Below the pieces are notes generated by a model that was not told the origin of the DNA, searched no databases, and saw only the letters and a list, made by a program, of their open reading frames with translations. Source: HK1 sp965220535 (GTDB lineage Bacteria > Pseudomonadota > Gammaproteobacteria > HK1). From it: a stretch of 64,000 nt of DNA. The position numbers were made by a program, and so were the translations under genes. The stretch spans positions 2,852,001 to 2,916,000 of the forward strand of contig OZ244833.1 in assembly GCA_965220535.1 (NCBI GenBank), in the 5' to 3' direction. Numbering within the stretch: position 1 is the stretch's first letter; the number at the start of each line of letters is the position of its first letter. Below, one piece after another: positions 40,485 through 50,300 of this stretch.

Positions 40485-41790
40485 GATGAAAAAAGAGCAT
40501 GCCAAGCACGCAGGAACCAAAGCCGCGAAGCCGTCGCTTGGAGAGAGTCGGTCTTCGGCCGGGAAGCTACGAATGACAGCCTCGCGTAGACGAAGAGACT
40601 GCGGTGCGGGTGATGAAGGGTGAGGACATGGAGCTCATCGCCCGGAGTTTCTTAGGTGTCGGCAGCCGATGTCAGCCGCCGGCGAGAGAGGGTTATCGAA
40701 GTGAGTCTGTATAGCTTGATAGATTGCAGTCTCGTGCTCGCGACGCCCTATATGTGGAGAACAACCGGCTGCGCACCAAGTTGGGCGAACAGACCATGAC
40801 GATCGATCTTCTTGACGAGAAGTTGGAGGCCGGCCGCCCTTTTGTGTGGTAGAGGTCGCAGCGATGAGCGCCGCGTTGTCGATCTCCACAAGAAAGCCCT
40901 ACGGTGTTTCGCGGGTCTGCCGGGTCTGGAAGATGAGTCGCTTCGGCGTGTACCGCAAAGCGGGGTCGGACAGCCAAGTCCCGCGCCGCTGGCTTAGGTC
41001 CATGCGGGCCGATGCCCGATCCGGAACCGGTCGAAAAGACCAGGCAGGTGATCGCGGACAGTCCCGTTCCATGGCGAGGGCTATCTCAAGGTGCGGGCGC
41101 ACTGGCAACGCGAGAAGATTCACCCATCGAAGGCCCGGCTTTTGCGACTCATGCGCGAGAACGATTCGCTCGCCAAGCCATACCGAGGACCGCAATGGCC
41201 CTCGGGCTCATGATGGAATAATCGTGCCTTCGAGGATCGATGAGATGTAGGGCACGGACATGACAAAGATCGTTCTCGGGACTTAGCAGCAGGTCTGCGT
41301 CTTCGTGGCGGTCGCCCGTTGTTCGGCGAGTTGCGCAGGTGAAGCGCACGGCCACGCGAGGCATGCTTTTTGAAGCGTTGGAACCGGTCCGCCAAGGGGT
41401 GCGGGAGTGCTTCGAGGTCATCGGCGAGAGGGTGGCGACAGGATTGACTATCCGTCATGACAACGGCTCGCAGTCCATCGGTCGCGACCTCCTTTGGCGA
41501 GATCTATGGGGTGATATCTCTGGGGCGAAATCTCTGGGGCAAGGATCGCCTCGTCGCCGTCCTTTGTCCGTTCCCGAAGAAAGCAATGGTTATGCCGAGC
41601 GATTCATCCGTACCTTGAAGGGGAGCTTGCTCTGGCTAAAACCCTTGTGGACCATCGAAGCGTTGCAGCAGGCACTGCAGGAGTTCAAGGATCGCTACAA
41701 CCGGCTCTGGTTGATCGAACGCCACGGACAACGCTCACCGAGCCAGTTCAGGCGATGGGCGGTGGAAGAAGGGCGATGGACGAAACCCGG
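40485..41790 (+). pseudogene. degenerate IS3-family insertion sequence (orfA and orfB remnants)
   Basis: Recognisable pieces in order on the plus strand, broken by frameshifts and stops. orfA: MKKEHAKHAG (40486), MTASRRRR, then in another frame VMKGEDMELIARSF (about 40615-40655), VENNRLRTKLGEQT and LLDEKLEAGRPF (40755-40845). orfB: HGEGYLKVRAHWQREKIHPS and LLRLMRENDSLAKPYRG (41075-41190), HDGIIVPSRIDEM (41211-41250), LEPVRQGVRECFEVIGERVATG then IRHDNGSQ (41380-41475), and NGYAERFIRTLKG with FKDRYNRLWLIERHGQRSPS (41588-41750), the DDE integrase core. No intact transposase can be made. Exact ends and target-site duplication are not visible. Confidence 0.85.
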
Positions 41791-42213
41791 ACGGCCGCAT
41801 AAGATTCGAAAGTGTCTCGATAACCCTAGGACGCTACACCCTGAAGGGCGAGTGAAGGGGCACTCCAGAAGAGGTGCCCCGTGGTGGGCGGGAAATCAAC
41901 CTTCATTGCATAAAGAATCTGTCGTATAGAATACAAAGCCCGGCAAGTCTTAAGGCTTGAAGGTGCAGTCGCTTATCCATCCGCATGGTTTCCGCATGGG
42001 TTGCCGAGAAACCTGATAACGATGGGCTTTTTGTTTCGATAGCACCCTTCTTTGACGGTTTCGCTTCGGATAAAGGTTCTAGCTTTCGGACGGGTGTCGC
42101 AGTAAATGCTTTCCGTATCCATGACGGCATACTCGTTTCTTCGCCTCGAATAATATCGAAAACAAGAGAAGACCTACTAAGATGATTTCATTGTTTGTCT
42201 CCTTTGACGATGA
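41791..42213. other. spacer, no gene recognised
   Basis: About 420 bp following the IS3 remnant. A short minus-strand frame from about 42121 (MDTESIYCDTRPK, 49 residues) and a 66-residue plus frame are open, but neither has a ribosome site or known motif. Confidence 0.45.
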
Positions 42214-42444
42214 TTATTTGTATGAAAAAGTGCGCTTTCTATATTCCTCGATCGTGATCGGGGTATAGAAATTGTCTCCACTATCCTTCGGCCCGAATCC
42301 CAGTCTCTTTCGCTCTAGATGGGCGTCATCTTCCGTCAGATGATAGCTGACAAGTCGAATAACGCGACCATTGAATCCGTCAGCCTCTATAAGGACCCAT
42401 TTTGCATCCTTCGGTTTTATAGATGACTGCATTTCTGCCCGCAT
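42214..42444 (-). CDS. small protein of unknown function, 76 residues
   Basis: Frame with a good ribosome site, AGGAG about eight bases before ATG 42444, and amino-acid use like a real soluble protein: KWVLIEADGFNGRVIRLVSYHLTEDD ... FYTPITIEEYRKR. No signal peptide, membrane segment or family motif that I recognise. It lies alone next to IS debris, upstream of nothing on its strand. The base composition is lower in GC than the neighbouring TRAP genes, which fits an acquired segment. Confidence 0.55.
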   Translation of the reverse strand: MRAEMQSSIKPKDAKWVLIEADGFNGRVIRLVSYHLTEDDAHLERKRLGFGPKDSGDNFYTPITIEEYRKRTFSYK

Positions 42445-42670
42445 TGAATTTTTCTCCTATCCTTGATTCATCGAATGCCTCATAGCCTGAGCTATTTTCT
42501 CTTGCTGACTTTTAGTGCAAACGCCTTTCTCCTTTGTTTATTGGAGTCAGCGAAAGAGCCGCCATGCTCGGTGCGGCTATGGCGGTTTGTTTATTTCAAG
42601 CGATGCGGTCTTCGGAAGAAATCGCAAGGGCGGTGTGCGAAGCCTGATGTCTAGGGAGGGAGTCGGGTGA

Positions 42671-42706
42671 AAGACGAGGGCATGAATATATCCGCTCCCT
42701 CGTCTT
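42671..42706 (-). terminator. hairpin after dctM
   Basis: AAGACGAGGG/CCCTCGTCTT with a 16-base loop, 38 bp after the dctM stop on the minus strand, followed by TCTTTCAC. Weak U-run but well placed. Confidence 0.55.
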
Positions 42707-42743
42707 ATATCGTGGGGCTATTCGCTTTGTCCGATGACATCCT

Positions 42744-44294
42744 TTATTTCCCGTACACCATTTCCGGTAGCCAGAGCACGATCTGCGGAAAGAGGATGAT
42801 CAGGATGAGCCCCAAGAGCTGGATGAGCATGAACTGCATCATGCCGATATAGATATCCTTCAAATCCCATTGCGGCACCACTCCTTTGAGGAAGTACGCG
42901 GAGAGGGCGACCGGTGGCGAAAGCCATGCGGTTTGCAGGTTCACCGCGACCAATATTCCGAACCAAGTCAGGTTGATATCCATTTTTTCGAGCAAGGGGA
43001 TCAAGATCGGGACGATGATCAGAACGATCGGAACCCATTCCAGCGGCCAGCCGAGCAAGAAGATCAGCACCATCACGATGATCAACACTTCGATCTGGGT
43101 GAGATCGAAAGAGATCAACAAGTTGGTCAGCATCGTGGGGGTGCCCAGCCTCGAGAACACCGCTCCGAAGAAGTTGGAGGCGGCGACGAGGAAGAGGATG
43201 AGCACCGTGATTTCGAGGGTCTTGATCAGCGCATCTTGGAATTTGGCGGGGGTCATCCGGCGATAGCCGAGGGTCATCAGCAAAGCGCCGAAGGCCCCGC
43301 ATGCCGCCCCCTCGGTCGGGGTCGCCCAGCCGAGCAGGATCGATCCCAAGGCGAAGGAAACCAGCATCGCCGGGGGAACGAGCCCCATATAGAACTCCAC
43401 CCAGACATCGCTGATATAAAACCCGAAAGGCCGATTCCTTTTCAGCCAAAAATGGACTCGGCGGATCGCAAGACCGACCCCGACCCAAGCGGCGAGATGG
43501 AGCAGCATGGATAGAAAACGCGAAAGGATGTCGTCGCCCGGGAGGAGGGCGGAGGTCATGATCCGCACCACTATCGTCGCGGCGACAAATGCGATGATCG
43601 GCACGACGATGGCGGCGACGAATTCGAGCCACATCTTGCCGGAGTTCTCCGGCCGTTCGGATTCGGGCAAGGGCGGGCCGAGGCTGGGATCGAGCCAGCA
43701 GCGCACCAAGGCATATCCGGTATAAAGACAGGCGAGCATGATGCCGGGAACGATGGCGGCGGCGAAAAGATCCGTCACCGGCACTTCCAGCACCGGGCCC
43801 ATGACCACCAGCATGATCGAAGGGGGTATCAATATCCCCAAGGTGCCGCCGGCGGTGATGGTGCCGGCGGCCATGCGCACGTCGTAGCCGGAGCGGTTCA
43901 TGGTTTTCGCCGCCATGATCCCCAAGATGGTCACCGAGGCTCCGACGATCCCGGTGGCGGCGGCGAAGATGGTGGATACGAACAGCACCGCGATATAGAG
44001 CGAGCCGCGGGTGCTGGAGAGGATCATCTGCACCGAGCGGAAGAGTCTTTCCATCAACCCCGCCTGCTCCATCAAAATGCCCATGAAGATGAACAAGGGC
44101 ACGGCGGCGAGGGTCTGCTCCAGCATGACGCTGTTGAACTGGAGGGTCATCAAATAAACGACCAGATCCGGCCCGAAACCCCAAGCGCCGAATACCAAGC
44201 CCAAAAAGATCAAAGTGAAGGAGATCGGGAAGCCGACGAAGATCGCCAGCAGCATGATCGCGATCATGATGAATCCGATGGTCTCGGGGCTCAT
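42744..44294 (-). CDS. dctM: TRAP transporter large permease (DctM)
   Basis: 516 residues, the inner-membrane transport channel of a DctPQM system. Twelve or more hydrophobic segments are visible; motifs include FIFMGILMEQAGLMERLF, GIVGASVTILGIMAAKTM, TITAGGTLGILIPPSIMLVV, ATPTEGAACGAFGALL and TAWLSPPVALSAYFLKGV. A cytoplasmic insertion of about 90 residues near the middle (WLDPSLGPPLPESE to RPFGFYISD) makes it longer than the 430 residues usual for DctM and is typical of the large subgroup linked to mannitol/chloroaromatic-type TRAP systems. Start ATG 44294 has GAGGAG upstream, 13 bp after the dctQ stop, so the two are co-translated. Confidence 0.95.
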   Translation of the reverse strand: MSPETIGFIMIAIMLLAIFVGFPISFTLIFLGLVFGAWGFGPDLVVYLMTLQFNSVMLEQTLAAVPLFIFMGILMEQAGLMERLFRSVQMILSSTRGSLYIAVLFVSTIFAAATGIVGASVTILGIMAAKTMNRSGYDVRMAAGTITAGGTLGILIPPSIMLVVMGPVLEVPVTDLFAAAIVPGIMLACLYTGYALVRCWLDPSLGPPLPESERPENSGKMWLEFVAAIVVPIIAFVAATIVVRIMTSALLPGDDILSRFLSMLLHLAAWVGVGLAIRRVHFWLKRNRPFGFYISDVWVEFYMGLVPPAMLVSFALGSILLGWATPTEGAACGAFGALLMTLGYRRMTPAKFQDALIKTLEITVLILFLVAASNFFGAVFSRLGTPTMLTNLLISFDLTQIEVLIIVMVLIFLLGWPLEWVPIVLIIVPILIPLLEKMDINLTWFGILVAVNLQTAWLSPPVALSAYFLKGVVPQWDLKDIYIGMMQFMLIQLLGLILIILFPQIVLWLPEMVYGK

Positions 44295-44307
44295 ACGAAA
44301 CGACTCC

Positions 44308-44940
44308 TCACGGCCATCGATTGGTACGCATCGCGTAGATGCATTTCAGCAACTCCGATATCCCTTGCAAAATCAGGAAGGCGGCACCGGCGGGCATCGC
44401 GGTTCTTACCGGAGCCACCGGCGCCATCCAAGCGGTATCCATGCTGAGTTCCCACGACAGCCATGCCGATCCGGCATATTCGAAGGAAACCCAGAGGAAA
44501 TAGCCCATCGCAGGGAAAAAGAACAGGAGGTAGAGAAAGGCATCGACCAAGGCCTGACTCCTTGGCGACCACTGGCGATAGATGAAATCGGCGCGGATAT
44601 GCACTCCGCGCATCAAGGCATAGCCGGCTCCCGCCATGAACAGGGCGCCGCTTAGCATCCGGCTGGTATCGTAGGCCCAGATGGTCGGAGCGATGAAGAG
44701 CTTGCGAGCCACCACCTCCCAGACCATGGCGATCATCAGCGGCACCAGCATCCAGCAGAAGATGCGTCCGCACCACAGACTGAAAATATCGATGCCCGCG
44801 ATGCAAGAGCGCATCCAAGGAGCCATATCGTCGGGGAGGACGCCCGGAGCGGCTCGGCGCTCGGCGATCATCTCATCGGTCGTGTCGAGAGAGTCGATCG
44901 CCGGGCCTCGCTCGATCTCCTTCTCCGCTTCTTTGCTCAC
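44308..44940 (-). CDS. dctQ: TRAP transporter small permease (DctQ)
   Basis: 210 residues from GTG 44940, with GGGGGAGG five bases upstream. A charged N-terminal tail of about 45 residues is followed by four membrane segments (WCGRIFCWMLVPLMIAMVWEVVARKL; MLSGALFMAGAGYALM; LVDAFLYLLFFFPAMGYFLWVSF; AGAAFLILQGISELLKCIYAM). HIRADFIYRQWSPRSQA between segments 2 and 3 is the DctQ signature. It partners DctM in the inner membrane. Second gene of dctP-dctQ-dctM, separated from dctP by a terminator. Confidence 0.94.
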   Translation of the reverse strand: MSKEAEKEIERGPAIDSLDTTDEMIAERRAAPGVLPDDMAPWMRSCIAGIDIFSLWCGRIFCWMLVPLMIAMVWEVVARKLFIAPTIWAYDTSRMLSGALFMAGAGYALMRGVHIRADFIYRQWSPRSQALVDAFLYLLFFFPAMGYFLWVSFEYAGSAWLSWELSMDTAWMAPVAPVRTAMPAGAAFLILQGISELLKCIYAMRTNRWP

Positions 44941-45227
44941 ACAACCTCCCCCGCTCGAAGCATTCGTTGTCGAGTCCCGTCGGGATCGCTTTCGCTATCC
45001 GGTCGGGCACGCCGTTCGTTCGAAGAAGAATCGGCGCGGTCTTGCACCTTTCGGGCTGTGAATATCATCGACGAAATGCCATGACGAAATGCTATCGCAC
45101 GCGCCGACGAGGTGTACGGGAAATACACGGGACGTTTCGACGTCTCGAGATCCGGGTGTATTTTCGGATCGTCGAAGGGCCGATAAAAGCCGATCGGAAA
45201 GACAAGGGAATTCTTACTAAGCGAAAA

Positions 45228-45266
45228 AAAAGCCGGTGCGGGACGACTCGACCCGCACCGGCTTTT
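45228..45266 (-). terminator. terminator between dctP and dctQ
   Basis: Perfect 15-bp stem AAAAGCCGGTGCGGG/CCCGCACCGGCTTTT with a 9-base loop, followed on the minus strand by TTTTTTTCGC. It starts 11 bp after the dctP stop. Partial read-through would give more binding protein than permease. Confidence 0.93.
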
Positions 45267-45276
45267 CACGATGCTC

Positions 45277-46386
45277 TTATTTCGCCATCATCATCATCGA
45301 ATCGGCGAAGGCCTTCCCGAGATTCGCGTTCGACGTTTGCGCACCGGCCCAGAAGGGAACCGCGATTTCCGCAAAGGATTTTTGCGAATCCCATACCTTC
45401 TTGAAGAAAGCGTTATCCGCCGCGTTCTTTTCCAAGGAGGCTTTGGCCGCATTCATATAGGCGGGGAAGTAGTCGCTCGGCGTGTCGTGGAGCTGAACGC
45501 CATGATTCTCCGTCAGATCCTTGAGCGCCTTGCCGTTTTCGTAGATGCGATAGGCCAAGGCCTTGGTCAGCGAAGCGTTGGCCGCAACCTCGAGCGCCTT
45601 TTTCTGATGGTCGGTCAGGCTGTTATAGACATCGCCGTTGATGTAGAGGTCGGCGTTGACCACCACCTGATGCAGCCCCTGTAGGTAGTAGTGTTTGAGG
45701 ACCTTTTGGAAGCCGAAGACGCTGTCGGGTTTCGGGCAGCACCACTCGGCGGCATCGATGGTGCCTTTTTCCAGCGCGGGCAGGATATCACCACCCCCCA
45801 TCGCCACCGATGCGACCCCGATATCCTTGTAGGTTTGTCCGGGGATCCCGGGCGGGGTGCGGAAGCGATATTTGCGGAAATCCTCCATCGAGGTGATCGG
45901 CTCTTTGAACCAGCCGAGGGCCTCGGGGCCGACCGGCTGCAACATGAAGCCTTTGACGTTCACTCCCATCTCGTTCCAGAGTTCGTCGTAGAGAGCCTTG
46001 CCGCCGCCGTAGAGGAACCATGACATGAAGGCGATATTGTCGATGCCGACTCCCGCTCCGGCCACCGGAGAGCCGAAGAGCATGGCCGCCGGATGCTTGC
46101 CGGACCAATAATGCGTCCAAGCGAAACCGCCTTCGACAAGGCCTTTGTCCACCGCGTCGAGGGTTTCTTTGACCCCGACCACCGCTCCCGCCGGGAGCAC
46201 TTCGATCACCACTTCGCCGTTGGTCAGATCGCTGACATCCTTGGCGAACTCGTTCAGCATGTGGACTTCGTCCGCTTTGGCCGGGATCACCGACTGCACC
46301 CGGATCTTGACTTCGGCTATCGCCGTAGAGGCGGCGAAGGCGGTTACGAGTGTCATCGCGACCACCCCTTCGATCAGCTTGCGCAT
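45277..46386 (-). CDS. dctP: TRAP transporter periplasmic binding protein (DctP)
   Basis: 369 residues from ATG 46386, with AAGGAG nine bases upstream; the frame extends to 46446 without support. Signal peptide: LIEGVVAMTLVTAFAASTAIA. Binding-fold motifs: FAKDVSDLTNGEVVIEVLPAGAVVG, the conserved arginine region YRFRTPPGIPG (residue about 173, carboxylate contact in this family), GGGDILPALEKGTIDAAEW, and YLQGLHQVVVNADLYIN. WCCPKP next to the ligand region is typical of the group related to alpha-keto-acid (TakP-like) binding proteins, so a keto or hydroxy acid is plausible. First gene of the operon; expression probably exceeds that of dctQM because of the downstream terminator. Confidence 0.94.
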   Translation of the reverse strand: MRKLIEGVVAMTLVTAFAASTAIAEVKIRVQSVIPAKADEVHMLNEFAKDVSDLTNGEVVIEVLPAGAVVGVKETLDAVDKGLVEGGFAWTHYWSGKHPAAMLFGSPVAGAGVGIDNIAFMSWFLYGGGKALYDELWNEMGVNVKGFMLQPVGPEALGWFKEPITSMEDFRKYRFRTPPGIPGQTYKDIGVASVAMGGGDILPALEKGTIDAAEWCCPKPDSVFGFQKVLKHYYLQGLHQVVVNADLYINGDVYNSLTDHQKKALEVAANASLTKALAYRIYENGKALKDLTENHGVQLHDTPSDYFPAYMNAAKASLEKNAADNAFFKKVWDSQKSFAEIAVPFWAGAQTSNANLGKAFADSMMMMAK

Positions 46387-46714
46387 GCTCTTTCTCCTTG
46401 AAACCAAGCAGGTAGATGTTGTTGTCGGACCCTCTTGGAGGGCCATTGGAATTCATGATCCCAAAAGGCTTGCTGCCGTAAGCGTAGGATCATTACACAA
46501 AATCGGGATCGAGGAAGATTAAAGATATCCGAGCCTCGATCCGAACTTGCGGAATATCGGAATGTAGCGCCTGTCGATCCCGGATGGACAGGGGGTAGGC
46601 AGATGCCGCGAAAAGCGATCCGAAGAGGATCGGGCTCGAAGGGAGCGCCCCGTCGAGCGTGTTGCAAGCCTCGCAAAGATCAAGGGATCGCCCCCCTACC
46701 GAAGTCCTTTTACT
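46387..46714. other. dctP upstream region, no gene recognised
   Basis: About 330 bp that should contain the dctP promoter on the minus strand. Short open frames only. Confidence 0.5.
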
Positions 46715-47388
46715 TCTCCCTCGCACTGTTGACGACCACGGCTCCGCCGCTGCCGGTGCGGGTCGGTGCCTGAGCGGTGAAACGTGCTTGCCCGCGATAC
46801 CCGACTTTCTTCGCGGGTTCTTCTGATCGCCGGGGCGATGAGCGCCGCGCCGTCGTCGAGATTTCAGGTTCGAAGAAGACGCTTTTTCGCAGGCTCACGC
46901 GAAAGGAGACGAAAGAGGCGGGGCCTTTGCCCTCCCTTATCGCACTCCCGTCGCACTGTTGTTGACCAAGGCTTCGCCGCTACCGGTGCGAGTCGGTGCC
47001 TGCGCGGTGAAGCGTGCTTGCCCGCGATACCCGACGCGATACCCGACGCGATACCCGACGCTCTTCTCGAGTTCTTCCGATCGCCGGGGCGATGATCGCC
47101 GCGCCGTCGTCGAGATTTCAGGTTCGAAGAAGACGCTTTTTCGCAGGCTCGCGCTAAAGGAGACGAAAGCCGTTCTGGCCCGAGCGAGCTCGCCGACGGT
47201 CCCCGAAGCATTCCCGCAGCCGGCCTTTTTCTAATTCAAAGCCTTTCGTTTTCGACCGGTTCAGGTGGTTGCGTCCTACCTCTTTCTAAAAGGCGATGAG
47301 CGCCGTCGACGAGATTTCAATCTCGAAGAAGGTGCTTTTTCGCAGGCTCGCGCTAAAGGAGACGGAAGAGGCGGGCTTTTGCCATCCC
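46715..47388 (-). pseudogene. tandem decayed tail cassettes behind gene C
   Basis: At least two degenerate copies of the last about 80 bp of the gene C coding end, each with the shared 3' flank. One at about 46720-46800 still reads RFTAQAPTRTGSGGAVVVNSA, and another at about 46960-47035 includes three copies of cgatacccga. Flank blocks (TGAAATCTCGACGACGGCGC type) occur at about 46850-46890, 47080-47130 and 47300-47330. None can encode the full domain. Confidence 0.75.
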
Positions 47389-50300
47389 TTATCGCACTCC
47401 CGTCGCGCTGTTGTTGACCAAAGCCCCGCCGCCACCGGTGCGGGTCAGCACCTGCGCCGTGAAATGCCTGCTTGAACGAACTTCGCAAGTCAGGCCCAAG
47501 CCTTCCCATCGGTAGCCGATGCCGCTTGCCAGTTCCTCCGATTGCAAATGCCTCGTGTTCAGGCGCTCGATGCGCCCCAAACTCCACTCGTACCTGCTCC
47601 CGTCGTCCGTGTAGCACACGAAGGCGGTCTCGAAGCAATCCCCTTCTTGCGAGTTGCAGCGAATCCGGATATTCGATTCATCCGACGAATCCGGCGAGGG
47701 AATCGATTCGATATCCGCCCGATGGACTCCGCCTTCGGCAACGCTTCGAATCATCGCGCTGTTGTTGACCAGCACCCCGTTGCCCGAGCGCGTCCACACC
47801 TGCGAGCCGATCGTCGCGCTGCTCCTCAAGGCGCATCCCAAACGACCCTTGCCCGACCAAGACTTTCCTCCCGTATAGGCTTGGATATCCTGCACCGAAA
47901 GAGAGGCCGTTCCCCAAGCGGGGATGGGCTGCGGGAGCCTTCCTTGGAAGACTTCCCCGTCCGCTTGGGCGGAGCAATCCAAAGCGACGGAGCAAGGAGA
48001 ATCCTGCAGGCATCGAATCCGAAGGGTCGCGCTGTCGCCCGAGGTCGGGGGCGGGAGGGCGAGGGCTTGGCTTCGAAGCGACTCTTTGTCGTTATCCCTG
48101 ACGATGACGCTTCGAAGGATTCTTTTGCCGGCGAACTCGAAGGCGACGAAATGGCTGTCGTCGCTCTTGTCGGAATCCTTGTGGGCGATGATATCGATGG
48201 ATTGATAGCGGTCCCAATTCGTCTCGGTGAAGACCATCCCTTCGCGGGAAAAACCGATGCCGAAAGTGTTCGAAGTCTTCGAAACCAGCACCGACACGGT
48301 ATCCGTCGGTCGTTTGCTGAGTTTGACGGAGACGGTCTGCCTGCTCTCCTCGTCGATGGTGATATTGCCTTCGGGCAAGAAGACAAGGGTTCCGTCGTAG
48401 GGGTTCGTCGTGGGTGGCGTCGTCGGAGAATCGTTATCACGGACGGAAACCGACTTCGTCACCCGAGGTGCAGTGATGCCGCCCGAAGCGGTGAGGGTGA
48501 TGGTGTCGGAATCGTTCGTGGTATCGGCATCCTCGGCGGCGTTGACGGTGACCCGCTGCCCGGTTCCATAGTTCGAGGTGTCGAAGGTCAGCGAAGACGG
48601 GGAAAGGGTGATATCCGAGTTCGTCTTCGTCAGAGAGACCCTTACGTTCGCGTTCGGTGCGGCGCTGAGGCTGACTTCGAAAGATCCCGATCCGCCCTCG
48701 TCGATGGTCAGCGTCCTTGTATCGGAGAGAACGATGGTTCCCGAAGGGGTGGAAGAACCATCGTTATCGGTAACGGAGACCGACTTTCTCACCTGCGGAG
48801 CGGTTATCCCGCCCGAAGCGGTGAGGGTGATGGTGTCGGAATCGTTTGTGGTATCGGCGTCCTCGGCGGCGTTGACGGTGACCCGCTGCCCGGTTCCATA
48901 GTTCGAGGTGTCGAAGGTCAGCGAGGACGGGGAAAGGGTGATATCCGAGTTCGTCTTCGTCAGAGAAACCCTTACGTTCGCGTTCGGGGCGGCGCTGAGG
49001 CTGACTTCGAAAGACCCCGAGCCGCCCTCGTCGATGTTCAGCGTCGTTGTATCGGAGAGAACGATAGTTCCCGAAGGGGTGGAAGAACCATCGTTATCGG
49101 TAACGGTGACCGCCTTGGTCACGTTCGGCGCGGTGATGCCGCCCGACGCGGACAAGGTGATGGTGTCGGAGTCGTTCGCGGTATCGGCGTCTTCGTCGGC
49201 GTTGACGGTGACCGTCTGCTCGTCATCCCAATCCGAGGTGGAGAAGGTCAGCGAAGTCTTGTCGAGAGTGATATCGTCGTTCGTCTTCGAAAGAGAGATC
49301 GTGACGTTCGCATTCGGTGCGGTCGAGAGTCTGACGCGGAAAGTCTCCGAGCCCCCTTCGTTGACCGACAGCGTGCCCGGAGGGTTGACCTGAATCGTGC
49401 CCGATGGGGGAGTCGTATCGGTGACGGAGACCGCCTTCGTCACGTTCGGAGCGGTAATGCCGCCCGACGCGGATAAGGTGATGGTGTCGGAGTCGTTCGC
49501 GGTATCGGCGTCCTCGTCGGCGGAGACGCTGACCTCTTGCTCGGTTGCGAAGTTCGAGGTGGTGAAGGTCAGCGAAGTCTTGTCGAGGCTTATATCGTCG
49601 TTCGTCTTCGAAAGAGAGATCGTGACGTTCGCATTCGGTGCGGTCGAGAGTCTGACGCGGAAAGTCTCCGAGCCGCCTTCGTTGACCGACAGCGTGCCCG
49701 GAGGGTTGACCTGAATCGTGCCCGATGGGGGAGTCGTATCGGTGACGGAGACCGCCTTCGTCACGTTCGGAGCGGTAATGCCGCCCGACGCGGATAAGGT
49801 GATGGTGTCGGAGTCGTTCGCGGTATCGGCGTCCTCGTCGGCGGAGACGCTGACCTCTTGCTCGGTTGCGAAGTTCGAGGTGGTGAAGGTCAGCGAAGTC
49901 TTGTCGAGGCTTATATCGTCGTTCGTCTTCGAAAGAGAGATCGTGACGTTCGCATTCGGCGCGGTCGAGAGTCTGACGCGGAAAGTCTCCGAGCCCCCTT
50001 CGTTGACCGACAGCGTGCCCGGAGGGTTGACCTGAATCGTGCCCGATGGGGGAGTCGTATCGGTGACGGAGACCGCCTTCGTCACGTTCGGAGCGGTAAT
50101 GCCGCCCGACGCGGATAAGGTGATGGTGTCGGAGTCGTTCGCGGTATCGGCGTCCTCGTCGGCGGAGACGCTGACCTCTTGCTCGGTTGCGAAGTTCGAG
50201 GTGGTGAAGGTCAGCGAAGTCTTGTCGAGGCGTATATCGTCGTTCGTCTTCGTAAGAGAGATCGTGACGTTCGCATTCGGTGCGGTCGAGAGTCTGACGC

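Noticed and set aside
42463..42654. 63-residue plus-strand frame with a hydrophobic start
   Set aside because: No ribosome site. It contains a stem-loop (GCCGCCA/TGGCGGT) and ends in Lys/Arg-rich sequence; coding is not supported.
47542..49476. 644-codon plus-strand frame opposite gene C
   Set aside because: Same reason: a mirror of the repeat gene without its own signals.
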